The position numbers were made by a program, and so were the translations under genes. 19,334 bases of DNA, taken from contig JAEWML010000152.1 in NCBI GenBank assembly GCA_023393155.1, positions 1 to 19,334 of the forward strand. Reading direction: 5' to 3'. This stretch comes from Bacillota bacterium. GTDB lineage: Bacteria > Bacillota > Clostridia > Oscillospirales > Oscillospiraceae. Positions 7,564 through 14,842 of this stretch are shown here, piece by piece. How positions within the stretch are numbered: the first letter of the stretch is position 1; each line of letters begins with the position of its first letter. The notes below the pieces were generated by a model, which saw nothing but the letters and a program-made list of their open reading frames with translations, made no database searches and was not told the DNA's origin.

Positions 7564-8577
7564 ATGACGGGACGCTTTCACATCATCGACGGAGAAACCC
7601 TGATGAACCAGCCGCTGTCGCCCATCCGCTTTGTGGTGGAGGGACTGCTGTCCCACGGTCTGCATCTGCTTGCCGGTGCGCCGAAGTCCGGCAAGAGCTG
7701 GCTGGCACTGTGGCTGTCGGTCACGGTTGAAAAGGGAGAGGAGGTCTGGGGCAGCAAGGTACAGCAGGGAACAACCCTGTACCTCTGTTTTGAGGACAGC
7801 CGCCTGCGCATTCAAAACCGCCTCTTCGACATCACCGGGGACGCACCTCCCAACGTACATTTCTGTGAGGAGAGCGTTCGGCTGGGCGAGGGACTGGAGG
7901 AGCGCATCGGGCAGTTTGTCCTTGAGCATCCCGACACGGTGCTCATCATCATCGATACCCTGCAGATGATCCGAAGGTCTGCTGTGGACAACTCCTACGC
8001 AAATGATTACGCAGACCTGACCGCCCTCAAAAGGCTGGCGGATCAAAACAGGATCGCGATTCTGCTGATCCACCATCTCAGAAAACAAAAAGACGACGAC
8101 CCCTTCAACCGCATCTCCGGCACCACAGGCTTGTCTGGTGCGGTGGATACCAGCTTCACCCTGGTAGAGGAGCGCCGGGGCAGCGGCAGGGCGACCCTGT
8201 CCTGCATCGGGCGTGACATTGAATACCGGGAGCTTGGACTCCGCCGCAATGAAAGCAGCATCTGGGAGCTGGTCTCCGACAGCCGGGAGCATCCGGAGCT
8301 GCTTCTCCCGGACATCGTTTTTCTTGTTTCTGACTTTATGAAGGGCAAGTCCGAATATCACGGAACGCCGACCTAGCTCTCGGAGCTTATCAGCAGAGAA
8401 GAAAACAGGATTAGCCACCGTATGGTTTCCCGGCTGCTCCTGCAGAACACAGAGGAACTTGCCGGCTATGGCATCCGGGCAGTCTCACGAAGGAGCAGCG
8501 GCAGGCGCATCATCGATCTGTATGCCGACAGCCCCAGTGACGATGGTGACGATAAAAATGATACCGCCCCGGTGTAG
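7564..8577 (+). pseudogene. AAA/RecA-like ATPase (RepA/AAA_25 type) interrupted by an in-frame TAG
   Basis: A RecA-fold ATPase of the type found in plasmid and integrative-element replication modules. It has a P-loop GAPKSGKSW at residues 38-46, Walker B LIIIDTLQMI around Asp131, and a downstream IHHLRKQKDDDPFNRISGTT sensor region, as in RepA-like hexameric helicases. The start at 7564 has AAGGAGG six to seven bases upstream. The frame stops at TAG 8374-8376 after GTPT, then stays open for 66 more codons (LSELISREE..., a plausible DNA-binding helical tail) to a TAG at 8575-8577. One G-to-T or C-to-T change would explain the first stop. The gene may be a pseudogene, or the 270-residue core may still work alone. 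The active coding part is 7564-8376. Confidence 0.75.
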
Positions 8578-8674
8578 AAAATATCGACCCTGTTGACCCT
8601 ATCGTCACTTGGGCAGAGTTTCCTACCAAACCAGAGCCGATTCCCACGGTAGAAAGGATGAGGAGCAGGATAAA

Positions 8675-8726
8675 GTCAGGTGACCGCAAGCGGCCCCCTG
8701 ACGGTCACAGCGTCCCGCAGTGCGGG
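8675..8726. other. Cluster of inverted repeats, oriT-like
   Basis: Nested palindromes: GTCAGG (8675-8680) with CCTGAC (8697-8702); inside them CCGC-AA-GCGG; an alternative pairing GTGACCG (8680-8686) with CGGTCAC (8702-8708); and CCCGCA-G-TGCGGG (8714-8726). The block sits in the 300-base geneless stretch 8578-8878, just upstream of a ribbon-helix-helix mobilisation-type gene, where transfer origins often lie. No relaxase is present in the window. The rest of 8578-8878 shows no convincing gene. Confidence 0.35.
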
Positions 8727-8878
8727 GCGCGGAGCGGCATTGTACGGTGGTCGGACAAGGTCACCTAAATCGAGATGGGTATTCCTTCGAGATGTCTCAA
8801 GCACAGAAAGTCCAGCTATTCCGTTGTTTTCTCGGAAGTCTGGAGCGGAAAATCAATCAAAAAAAGGAGAGTTACAGC

Positions 8879-9457
8879 ATGAGTGACAATGCCAAAGCAA
8901 AAGTAGGGATTCACATGAAGCCGGATCTCATCGCCGGGGTGGATGCGGAATATCCTCTGTACGATTACCCCAGCCGCAGCGCCTTTGTCGGTGCGGCCAC
9001 CGAGTTATATTTCGGCTATCTTCACAGCCAGAGCGACACGGATTACATGAACAAAACCACCCTTGCCTTTCTGGAAAATCAGGTGACCAGGCTGGACGCA
9101 AAAGTCTGCCGCCAGCTGTTCCGCCTGTGCGTGGAGCTGTCCATGGTGGCTCATGTGACCGCCGCCACTGTCCACGGGAATTGGCTTGATGGACAGCGTG
9201 ACCGAACAGAAAACAGAGCAGGAAGCACAGGGCGATTCACCAGAGGTCGCGTAAAACGGCAACGGCAGACAGCGGAAACCCACTGCCTGCCGATACATAC
9301 CGCCCCACTTCACCACGGTTTAGAAAATGTCTCTATGACACCATGGGGAAAGAGAAGCTGTGTCTTTCTTTCTATGTTAAAGTCTGGTATGATAGATGCA
9401 AGCTTTCCCATCATTTATGCAGATAATAGAAATTTTCCGCAGGAGGAACGAAGATGA
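8879..9457 (+). CDS. Ribbon-helix-helix-like mobile-element protein with an altered C terminus
   Basis: The first 100 or so residues look like the small accessory proteins found next to relaxases in Clostridia integrative elements. There is a strand-helix-helix start (KVGIHMKPDLIAGVDAEY, then SRSAFVGAATELYFGYL) followed by a helical segment ending RLCVELSMVAHVTAAT. AAGGAG lies nine bases before the ATG. After about residue 100 (near 9175) the sequence becomes Arg/Gln-rich and low-quality. A neighbouring frame gives a better short protein end (LMDSVTEQKTEQEAQGDSPE at 9186-9245, ending TAA at 9248-9250). This suggests a frameshift or deletion junction, so the 193-residue product is probably not native. 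The apparent ATGA overlap with the next gene comes from the altered frame. Confidence 0.6.
   Translation: MSDNAKAKVGIHMKPDLIAGVDAEYPLYDYPSRSAFVGAATELYFGYLHSQSDTDYMNKTTLAFLENQVTRLDAKVCRQLFRLCVELSMVAHVTAATVHGNWLDGQRDRTENRAGSTGRFTRGRVKRQRQTAETHCLPIHTAPLHHGLENVSMTPWGKRSCVFLSMLKSGMIDASFPIIYADNRNFPQEERR
9385..9393 (+). promoter_or_regulatory. Extended -10 promoter for the glycine-zipper gene
   Basis: TGG followed by TATGAT matches the extended -10 form, 61 bases before the ATG at 9454. It gives the small membrane protein its own transcript independent of the damaged gene upstream. Confidence 0.45.
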
Positions 9458-9690
9458 ATGACGATAATAAGACTAATAAAGACATAGAAGAAAAGATGCC
9501 TGATGATGAAGATATAGATATGAGTGAGACAGACGAAATAAATTATACAGGTGTTTTTCTGTCTATAGGTGCCGGGCTGGGTGTTTCATTTGGAATGCTA
9601 TTCGATCATTTAGCCATAGGCATTTCCCTTGGTGCTGCCCTTGGTTTGGCAATTGGGGCAGTTGTTGAATCTATGAAAAACAAAAAATAG
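9454..9690 (+). CDS. Small glycine-zipper membrane protein
   Basis: A 78-residue protein. Its first 30 residues are strongly acidic (EEKMPDDEDIDMSETDE). Two hydrophobic segments rich in small residues at four-residue spacing follow (GVFLSIGAGLGVSFGMLF and AIGISLGAALGLAIGAVV), then a basic tail KNKK. This is a glycine-zipper hairpin likely to sit in the membrane with both ends on the cytoplasmic side. GCAGGAGG lies about nine bases before the ATG. The codon use is more A/T-rich than in the flanking operons, which fits acquired DNA. Function unknown. Confidence 0.7.
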   Translation: MNDDNKTNKDIEEKMPDDEDIDMSETDEINYTGVFLSIGAGLGVSFGMLFDHLAIGISLGAALGLAIGAVVESMKNKK

Positions 9691-9736
9691 AAACCAACAG
9701 TAGAAATCTTTTTCCCATCGCTAACACACAAACACT

Positions 9737-9779
9737 GCCGAAGGCCTTGACTGCTCAGGGACTTCGGCTCGTGTTTTTA
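9737..9779 (+). terminator. Intrinsic terminator after the glycine-zipper gene
   Basis: GCCGAAG pairs with CTTCGGC at 9762-9768, with further inner pairing, followed by TCGTGTTTTTAT. It lies 47 bases after the stop. Confidence 0.7.
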
Positions 9780-9850
9780 TATTTCCTGAACTTGGGAGTA
9801 CCATTGGGTTTTGCAGATAAAAAATATCTGGAACTATGCTTGCCAACAGG

Positions 9851-9887
9851 AAGAGCACGCTCCCACCCGCGGGAGCGTGCTCTTTTA
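9851..9887. terminator. Terminator between convergent genes
   Basis: A perfect 14-bp stem (AAGAGCACGCTCCC with GGGAGCGTGCTCTT), a six-base loop, then TTTT on plus. It lies 23 bases past the stop of the minus-strand sigma-54 activator and can also stop plus-strand read-through. The T tract on minus is short, so it is stronger on plus. Confidence 0.75.
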
Positions 9888-9909
9888 AATAGAAACAAAG
9901 CCTGACGCG

Positions 9910-11370
9910 CTATTCCGGTTTTACGCCGAGGTGCTTCATCTTCCGCAGAATGGTCGGCTGGGAGACGCCCAGCGCTTCCGCCATCTTTCGGCTGGTCTTG
10001 TATTTCTTTGCGGCATTTTCCAGAAGCTGACGCTCATAAGCGTCCATCATGTCCTGTAAATGCGGCATCTCCTTGACCGGCGACACGCGGTCTCCGTTAA
10101 TGGCCATTTCGATGTCCTCACCGGTAATTTCGCTTTGGTCGCCGATGATAACCAGCCGTTCCACCGTGTGCTCCAAATCCCGCACGTTTCCCGGCCACTC
10201 ATAGGCCTCCAGGCGGGTAATGGCTGAAGGCTCGAAAAATTTGCTGCGCTTGTATTTCTCGTTGGACCGGTTTAAAAACGTGCCCGCCAGCGCGACAATA
10301 TCCTCCCGCCGCTCCCGCAGAGGCGGGATGTTGATGGACACCACATTTAAACGATAATAGAAATCCCGGCGAAACAGGCCGTCCTCCACCATTTTTTTCA
10401 AATCCTTGTTGGAGGTGGCAATGACACGAATATCAATTTTTACAATTTCATTTCCGCCCACACGGATAATTTCCTGCTCCTGCAATGCCCGCAGAAGCTT
10501 TGCCTGCATGGTGAGGGGCAAATCCTCAATTTCATCCAAGAGAACCGTGCCTTCGTTTGCCAGCTCCAAAAGGCCGATTTTGCGGGTATTCAAGGCGCCG
10601 GTAAAGGCGCCCTTTTCATATCCGAACAGCTCGGATTCAAAGAGAGAATCGGGAATTGCGGAGCAGTTAATGCGGATATACGGCTTGTCCCGCCGGTTGC
10701 TTTTGGAGAAAATATCCCGGGCGACCACTTCCTTGCCGGTGCCTGTCTCGCCGCTGATGAGAATGGTGGCATCCGAGGAGGCGGCCTGGCTGATGAGGTA
10801 TTTCACGCGCATCATTTCAGGAGAGCTGCCGATAAAAGAAGAGCCGAACTGCAAGGTTTTCAGATACTCCAAATCCTGCGCCATTTTGCCCAGTTTGCTT
10901 TTCAGCATCATCGTGTCGGTTAAATCCCGCACAATGGAAATAACAAAGTCCAGCGCACCGCCGTCTTTAAAAATGGGGATACAGACATATAAAACAATTT
11001 TTCCGTTGCTGGCAAGCTTATTGATGCCGGTTACCGCGGTTTTCTTTTCAATGGCATACAGGGACAGCCGCGGTGCGTCCTTCACGTTATACTCTTCCAG
11101 TCCGTTTTCGTTGAGACTGTGAAGAAGCGTATTCACATCTGTATCATCGTAGCCGAGGAAGACATTGACATTCTCGTCGAAAATGCCCGCATCCCACAAA
11201 TCGTCCACGGTTTTTCCGAGAATATCGTCACGATGGATTCCCAAAATTTCCTGACAGGTGTCATTTGCCTCAACAATCCGTCCGTCAGGCATTACGATGT
11301 AGGCGGCGTCGCCGGTATATTGAAACAGCAGCATACACGCCGACACCAAGTGCCAATTCGACTCCTGCAT
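9910..11370 (-). CDS. PAS-domain sigma-54-dependent transcriptional activator
   Basis: A 486-residue enhancer-binding protein. An N-terminal PAS sensor covers about 15-150 (AAYIVMPDGRIVEAN, then the end DFVISIVRDLTD). The sigma-54 AAA+ domain covers about 178-410 with Walker A GETGTGKE at 207-214, the sigma-54 contact loop GAFTGA at 254-259, Walker B TVLLDE at 275-280 and arginine-finger region FRRDFYYRL at 333-341. A Fis-type helix-turn-helix (TSRKMAEALGVSQPTILRKM) ends the protein. All key residues are intact, so it should hydrolyse ATP and open sigma-54 promoters. There is no receiver domain, so it probably senses a small molecule through PAS. GAGAGGAG lies upstream of the ATG. It is divergent from a TRAP operon that carries a sigma-54 promoter and is the obvious regulator of it. 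Confidence 0.93.
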   Translation of the reverse strand: MQESNWHLVSACMLLFQYTGDAAYIVMPDGRIVEANDTCQEILGIHRDDILGKTVDDLWDAGIFDENVNVFLGYDDTDVNTLLHSLNENGLEEYNVKDAPRLSLYAIEKKTAVTGINKLASNGKIVLYVCIPIFKDGGALDFVISIVRDLTDTMMLKSKLGKMAQDLEYLKTLQFGSSFIGSSPEMMRVKYLISQAASSDATILISGETGTGKEVVARDIFSKSNRRDKPYIRINCSAIPDSLFESELFGYEKGAFTGALNTRKIGLLELANEGTVLLDEIEDLPLTMQAKLLRALQEQEIIRVGGNEIVKIDIRVIATSNKDLKKMVEDGLFRRDFYYRLNVVSINIPPLRERREDIVALAGTFLNRSNEKYKRSKFFEPSAITRLEAYEWPGNVRDLEHTVERLVIIGDQSEITGEDIEMAINGDRVSPVKEMPHLQDMMDAYERQLLENAAKKYKTSRKMAEALGVSQPTILRKMKHLGVKPE

Positions 11371-11399
11371 AGAGGTTCTCCTCTCGGTAATTTCTTTCT

Positions 11400-11428
11400 A
11401 TTCTAAATGATTGAGATTTGTTTTGCAA
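11400..11428 (-). promoter_or_regulatory. Sigma-70-type promoter of the activator gene
   Basis: On the minus strand TTGCAA (11423-11428), a 17-base spacer and TAGAAT (11400-11405) match -35/-10 boxes, 30 bases before the activator ATG. The upstream palindrome at 11455-11471 is close enough to allow autoregulation. Confidence 0.6.
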
Positions 11429-11454
11429 GGCGGCAAAGGCTGAAAAGAGAGAAT

Positions 11455-11471
11455 TGATACAGTTTTGTATC
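11455..11471. promoter_or_regulatory. Palindromic site 1 (putative upstream activating sequence)
   Basis: TGATACAGTTTTGTATC contains the inverted repeat GATACA-n4-TGTATC. It matches the second site at 11580-11596 in 15 of 17 positions. It lies about 284 bp upstream of the -24 box. Confidence 0.6.
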
Positions 11472-11579
11472 GATTATAATAATAATTTTGATTTATAACC
11501 GTTTCAGGGCCGGTGTTTTTTGTTTGGAAAATAACAAATCCTTTGAAAACAGAAGGAAAACGCATGCTTTGGCAGGTGG

Positions 11580-11596
11580 TGATACATTTTTATATC
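11580..11596. promoter_or_regulatory. Palindromic site 2 (putative upstream activating sequence)
   Basis: TGATACATTTTTATATC lies inside a longer inverted repeat, TGGTGATA-n8-TATCACCA (11577-11600). It is 125 bp from site 1, close to twelve helical turns, and about 159 bp upstream of the -24 box, a usual place for enhancer sites. Confidence 0.65.
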
Positions 11597-11754
11597 ACCA
11601 TTATCAGCATTTATCATTTTTGTTTCGCGGAAAAGTCGGCATGACGGTATCTTTGGGATGTTTTACTGCCGCGCACAAAAATGCCTTGTGAGAGATGAAC
11701 AGGAAGAAACCCTGTATTTGCTATTTCAAACAAAAAATTGCTTTGCTAAAAAAG

Positions 11755-11770
11755 TGGCACAGGCATTGCT
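11755..11770 (+). promoter_or_regulatory. Sigma-54 (-24/-12) promoter of the TRAP operon
   Basis: TGGCAC-AGGCA-TTGCT matches the consensus TGGCAC-n5-TTGCW exactly, with the GG and GC pairs correctly spaced. Transcription would begin near 11781, leaving a leader of about 43 bases before dctP. The remaining intergenic sequence 11606-11754 shows only A/T-rich DNA and two TGATAA-like half-sites (minus strand). Confidence 0.88.
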
Positions 11771-11823
11771 ATATACATTTGCAGAGCAACGCCCCAAATG
11801 GAGAAAACAGGAGGAGTTTTAAT

Positions 11824-12903
11824 ATGAAAAAGAGAGGCTTAAGTTTCATTCTTACACTGTGTATGGCATTTACTCTGGCCGCCTGTGGCAGCGGCAACTC
11901 CGGCAGCAGCACCCCGTCTTCATCCGGCGATAAGGGCCAGACTTCCGATTCCGGCAGCGCAGGCGGCGGCTATCCCAAGTACGAGTGGACTGCCGCAAAC
12001 GTCTTGGCGGAGGACTCCGTTTACGGCGTCGCACTGCATCAGTTCGCAGATCTGATCAATAAAAAGTCCGATGGCGCAATTACTGTGAAAGTATTTGACG
12101 CCGGCACGCTGGGCACCGAGAAGGAGTGCATGGAGGGCCTGCAAATGGGTACCGTCGATTTTGAAGTTGCCTCCTCTGCAACCTGCTCTAACTTCACCGC
12201 TTCTCAAACCATCTATGATTTGCCCTATCTGTTCCCCAATTCCATAGTGGCCCGTCAGGTTTTGCAGGGCGAAACCTGTCAGGAAATTCTGGGAGAGCTG
12301 TCCGACGTGTCAATCAAGGGCCTGACCTATTTTGAAAACGGCATTTATGCCATTATCTCCAAGGCGCCCATTGAGGACCTCAGCGACATGAGAGGCAAGA
12401 AAATCCGGGCCATTGAATCCAATTTGCAGACGGATACCTACGCGGCCCTTGGCGCCACCGGCGTGGCCATCGCGTGGGGCGACTGCTACACCTCCCTGCA
12501 AACCGGCGTTTGCGACGGTATCTCTTCCACAACAATTCCCAATATGTACTCCGCGAAGTTCCATGAGGTGGGCAAGTACATCACCAAGACCAACCACGGA
12601 TACAGCCCCTGCCTTTTTGCGATGAGCCAGACTTTGTGGGATTCTCTGGATGAGGACACGCAGGCGCTGATTATGGAGTGCGCCAATGAGGCACGCGATT
12701 ATCAGTACAGATATATTGACGCGATGCTCAACACTTTGCAGGATGAGATGGAAGACGGCGGCGTCACGTTCTATGACATCGATACCGCCGCATGGGGCGC
12801 CGCCTGCGCGCCGATTTACGAAAAGTACGTCGGTACCGGCACCGGCCAGATCAACCCCGATCTGGTTTCCGCAATCCAGAGTGAGGTTGCCGCAATTTCC
12901 TGA
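11824..12903 (+). CDS. dctP: TRAP transporter substrate-binding lipoprotein (DctP family)
   Basis: A 359-residue extracytoplasmic binding protein. Residues 1-21 form a lipoprotein signal peptide ending in the lipobox LAAC, so Cys21 is the lipid anchor. A Ser/Gly-rich linker to about residue 50 follows, then a DctP fold (VLAEDSVYGVALHQFADLIN, GTEKECMEGLQMGTVDF, MRGKKIRAIES, NMYSAKFHEVGKYIT). In this family a conserved Arg, here probably in KKIRAIES, usually binds the ligand's carboxylate. AGGAGGAG lies before the ATG at 11824; the longer reading from 11695 would cross the sigma-54 promoter and is rejected. It is the first gene of the operon. The ligand is not set by sequence: acids are typical, but sugar-acid and polyol-like ligands are known. 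Confidence 0.92.
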   Translation: MKKRGLSFILTLCMAFTLAACGSGNSGSSTPSSSGDKGQTSDSGSAGGGYPKYEWTAANVLAEDSVYGVALHQFADLINKKSDGAITVKVFDAGTLGTEKECMEGLQMGTVDFEVASSATCSNFTASQTIYDLPYLFPNSIVARQVLQGETCQEILGELSDVSIKGLTYFENGIYAIISKAPIEDLSDMRGKKIRAIESNLQTDTYAALGATGVAIAWGDCYTSLQTGVCDGISSTTIPNMYSAKFHEVGKYITKTNHGYSPCLFAMSQTLWDSLDEDTQALIMECANEARDYQYRYIDAMLNTLQDEMEDGGVTFYDIDTAAWGAACAPIYEKYVGTGTGQINPDLVSAIQSEVAAIS

Positions 12904-12926
12904 TTCAAGGCCTGTTGAAATAAACG

Positions 12927-12955
12927 CCGGGCGAGACGCTTCTCGTCTCGCCCGG
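12927..12955 (+). promoter_or_regulatory. Intercistronic hairpin between dctP and dctQ
   Basis: A perfect 12-bp stem CCGGGCGAGACG / CGTCTCGCCCGG with a five-base loop, 24 bases after the dctP stop. There is no T tract, so it is more likely an mRNA-stabilising or partial-attenuation element than a full terminator. It fits the usual need for more binding protein than permease. Confidence 0.6.
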
Positions 12956-13041
12956 ATGAGATTTTGCGAAAGCCAGGAATGAGAAAAACAATTTGAGGAA
13001 AGGAGTATTCCCGTTCGGCAAACGCCGTTCGGGGATCGTGT

Positions 13042-13542
13042 ATGCTTGAAAAAATTGATCGCGCTTTAAACATTATTGAAAGCGTAATATGCGGCATTAT
13101 CTGCGCGGCCATGCTGGTGGTCACCTGTATGATTGTCATTTGGCGCTACATTCTGGTGGCTCCGCTTCCCTGGGGAGAGGAGGCGGCCAGATACCTGATG
13201 ATTTGGTTCGTATTCTGGGGCTGCTCCATTGCCGCCAAGGGAGAAAACCATCTGGGCGTGGAGGCGTTTGTCTCCATGCTGCCCGCAGCGGCGCAGTGCG
13301 TCGCTATGAAAATAAAGTACGCCGTCACGGTGGTGATCTTTGGTATTTTGTTTGTGCTCTCCTGCCGGATGTTTGTGCAGTACGGCTCGACAGGGCAGGT
13401 TTCCACCATTTTGCGTGTTCCCATGAACATTGTGTATTCCTGCGTGCCCATCGGCCTGCTTCTGGGCACCTGGCACTACATCGTGCATTTTCTGATGCAC
13501 CTGCATGACAAGCCCGAAGGCGGGGAGGTGGAAAGCGCATGA
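13042..13542 (+). CDS. dctQ: TRAP transporter small permease (DctQ family)
   Basis: A 166-residue membrane protein with four predicted segments (about 14-34, 48-66, 88-108 and 128-150) and the family pattern PWGEEAARYLMIWFVFWG. It pairs with DctM in a sodium- or proton-coupled TRAP system. The start ATG has only a weak GGGG nearby. The good AAAGGAG at 12999-13005 is 36 bases upstream and a small hairpin CGGC-AAAC-GCCG (13017-13028) lies between; no in-frame start lies closer to it. The stop overlaps the dctM start by four bases (ATGA), so the two are translationally coupled. Confidence 0.9.
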   Translation: MLEKIDRALNIIESVICGIICAAMLVVTCMIVIWRYILVAPLPWGEEAARYLMIWFVFWGCSIAAKGENHLGVEAFVSMLPAAAQCVAMKIKYAVTVVIFGILFVLSCRMFVQYGSTGQVSTILRVPMNIVYSCVPIGLLLGTWHYIVHFLMHLHDKPEGGEVESA

Positions 13543-14822
13543 TTACAGCGGCTTTATTCGGCGGCTTTCTGATCTGCATGTTTTTCAGCGTGCCCATTGC
13601 GCTTTGCCTTGCCGGCGGCGGCATTCTGGCCACCATGGTGGGCGGAACCGTGGACCTGTTTGTCTGCGCGCAGAGACTGTTTGCCTCTATTGACAGCTTT
13701 ACCCTCATGGCAATCCCGTTTTTTATGATTGCGGGCAATCTCATGTCCTCCGGCGGCATATCCAAACGTCTTTGCGATTTTGCCAACTCCCTGATTGGCT
13801 GGCTTCCCGGCGGCCTTGCCTGCGCATCCATTTTGTCCTGCATGATTTTCGGCGCGCTCTCCGGTTCGCCCACGGCGACGACGGCGGCCATCGGCGGCAT
13901 TTTGGTGCCCGCGCTGATCGAAAACGGCTATTCCAAAAAATTCGCGCTGTCCACCATTGCAGTGGCGGGCCTGCTGGGAACGATTATCCCGCCCAGCACG
14001 ATTATGATTACCTACTCGTCCTGCACGGATGTGTCCATCGGCTCCATGTTTATGGGCGGCATTCTTCCCGGCGTTGCGCTGAGCGTGTGCATGATGGTGA
14101 TTGCGGTGAGCTATGGCGTAAAGCACAAGGCAGAAATTACCCGGATTCCCTTCAGCGTTCGCCGGGTGGAGCGAACCTTCGTTCGCGGCGTCGGCGCGTT
14201 TCTAATGCCGGTCATCATCCTCGGCGGTATTTATACCGGTATTTTTACACCTACCGAATCCGCGGCCATCGCCTGTATTTACGGGCTGATTGTCGGCATC
14301 TTCTTTTACCGTGAGCTGAAGGTTGCCGATTTGAAAAAGGTGCTTGTTGACTCCGCGTCCTCCTCCGCCATGGTGATGGTCATCATTGCCTGCGCCGGTA
14401 TCTTCGGTATGGTGATGACCCGGGAGCAGATTCCCGCCAAGGTGGCGACCGTTTTGATCAGCGTGGCCGGAAACAAGTATGTATTCCTGCTGCTGGTGAA
14501 CATTATGCTGCTGATTGTGGGCTGCTTCCTTGAAACCACGGCGGCAATTTTGATTATTGCGCCGGTGCTGCTTCCGGCGGTTGCGGCATTTGGCATTAAC
14601 CCCATCCACTTCGGCATCATCGTGTGCGTAAACCTGGCAATCGGCTGCGCGACGCCGCCGCTGGGCGTGAATCTGTACGTTGCGGCGGGGCTTACCCGCG
14701 ACAAGGTGGATATGGTGATTAACAGGCATTTGGTGGGCTACATTATTGCGTCTGTTGTTGCGCTCTTGGTTATTACCTACTGCGAGCCGTTGGTGATGTT
14801 CCTTCCGAACATGATGGCTTAA
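13539..14822 (+). CDS. dctM: TRAP transporter large permease (DctM family)
   Basis: A 427-residue protein, the usual length, with about twelve hydrophobic segments. Family patterns include PFFMIAGNLMSSGGISKRL, GALSGSPTATTAAIGGILVP, GLLGTIIPPSTIMITYS, IYTGIFTPTESAAIA and CATPPLGVNLYVAAGL. It forms the transport channel with DctQ and takes ligand from DctP. Overlap with dctQ is four bases. The SDR gene follows after 20 bases. Confidence 0.95.
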   Translation: MITAALFGGFLICMFFSVPIALCLAGGGILATMVGGTVDLFVCAQRLFASIDSFTLMAIPFFMIAGNLMSSGGISKRLCDFANSLIGWLPGGLACASILSCMIFGALSGSPTATTAAIGGILVPALIENGYSKKFALSTIAVAGLLGTIIPPSTIMITYSSCTDVSIGSMFMGGILPGVALSVCMMVIAVSYGVKHKAEITRIPFSVRRVERTFVRGVGAFLMPVIILGGIYTGIFTPTESAAIACIYGLIVGIFFYRELKVADLKKVLVDSASSSAMVMVIIACAGIFGMVMTREQIPAKVATVLISVAGNKYVFLLLVNIMLLIVGCFLETTAAILIIAPVLLPAVAAFGINPIHFGIIVCVNLAIGCATPPLGVNLYVAAGLTRDKVDMVINRHLVGYIIASVVALLVITYCEPLVMFLPNMMA

Positions 14823-14842
14823 AGCACGGACTTGGAAAGGAT

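Noticed and set aside
8374..8376. TAG read as an amino acid (alternative genetic code)
   Set aside because: TAG also ends the 6996-7283 gene next door and the ATPase frame itself, so ordinary stop use is more likely.
9454..9457. ATGA overlap suggesting translational coupling of the ribbon-helix-helix gene and the glycine-zipper gene
   Set aside because: The upstream frame is probably altered after 9175, and the downstream gene has its own promoter and ribosome site.
11488..11691. Small ORF in the regulatory region
   Set aside because: No ribosome site; it overlaps the palindromic site 2 and A/T-rich promoter DNA.
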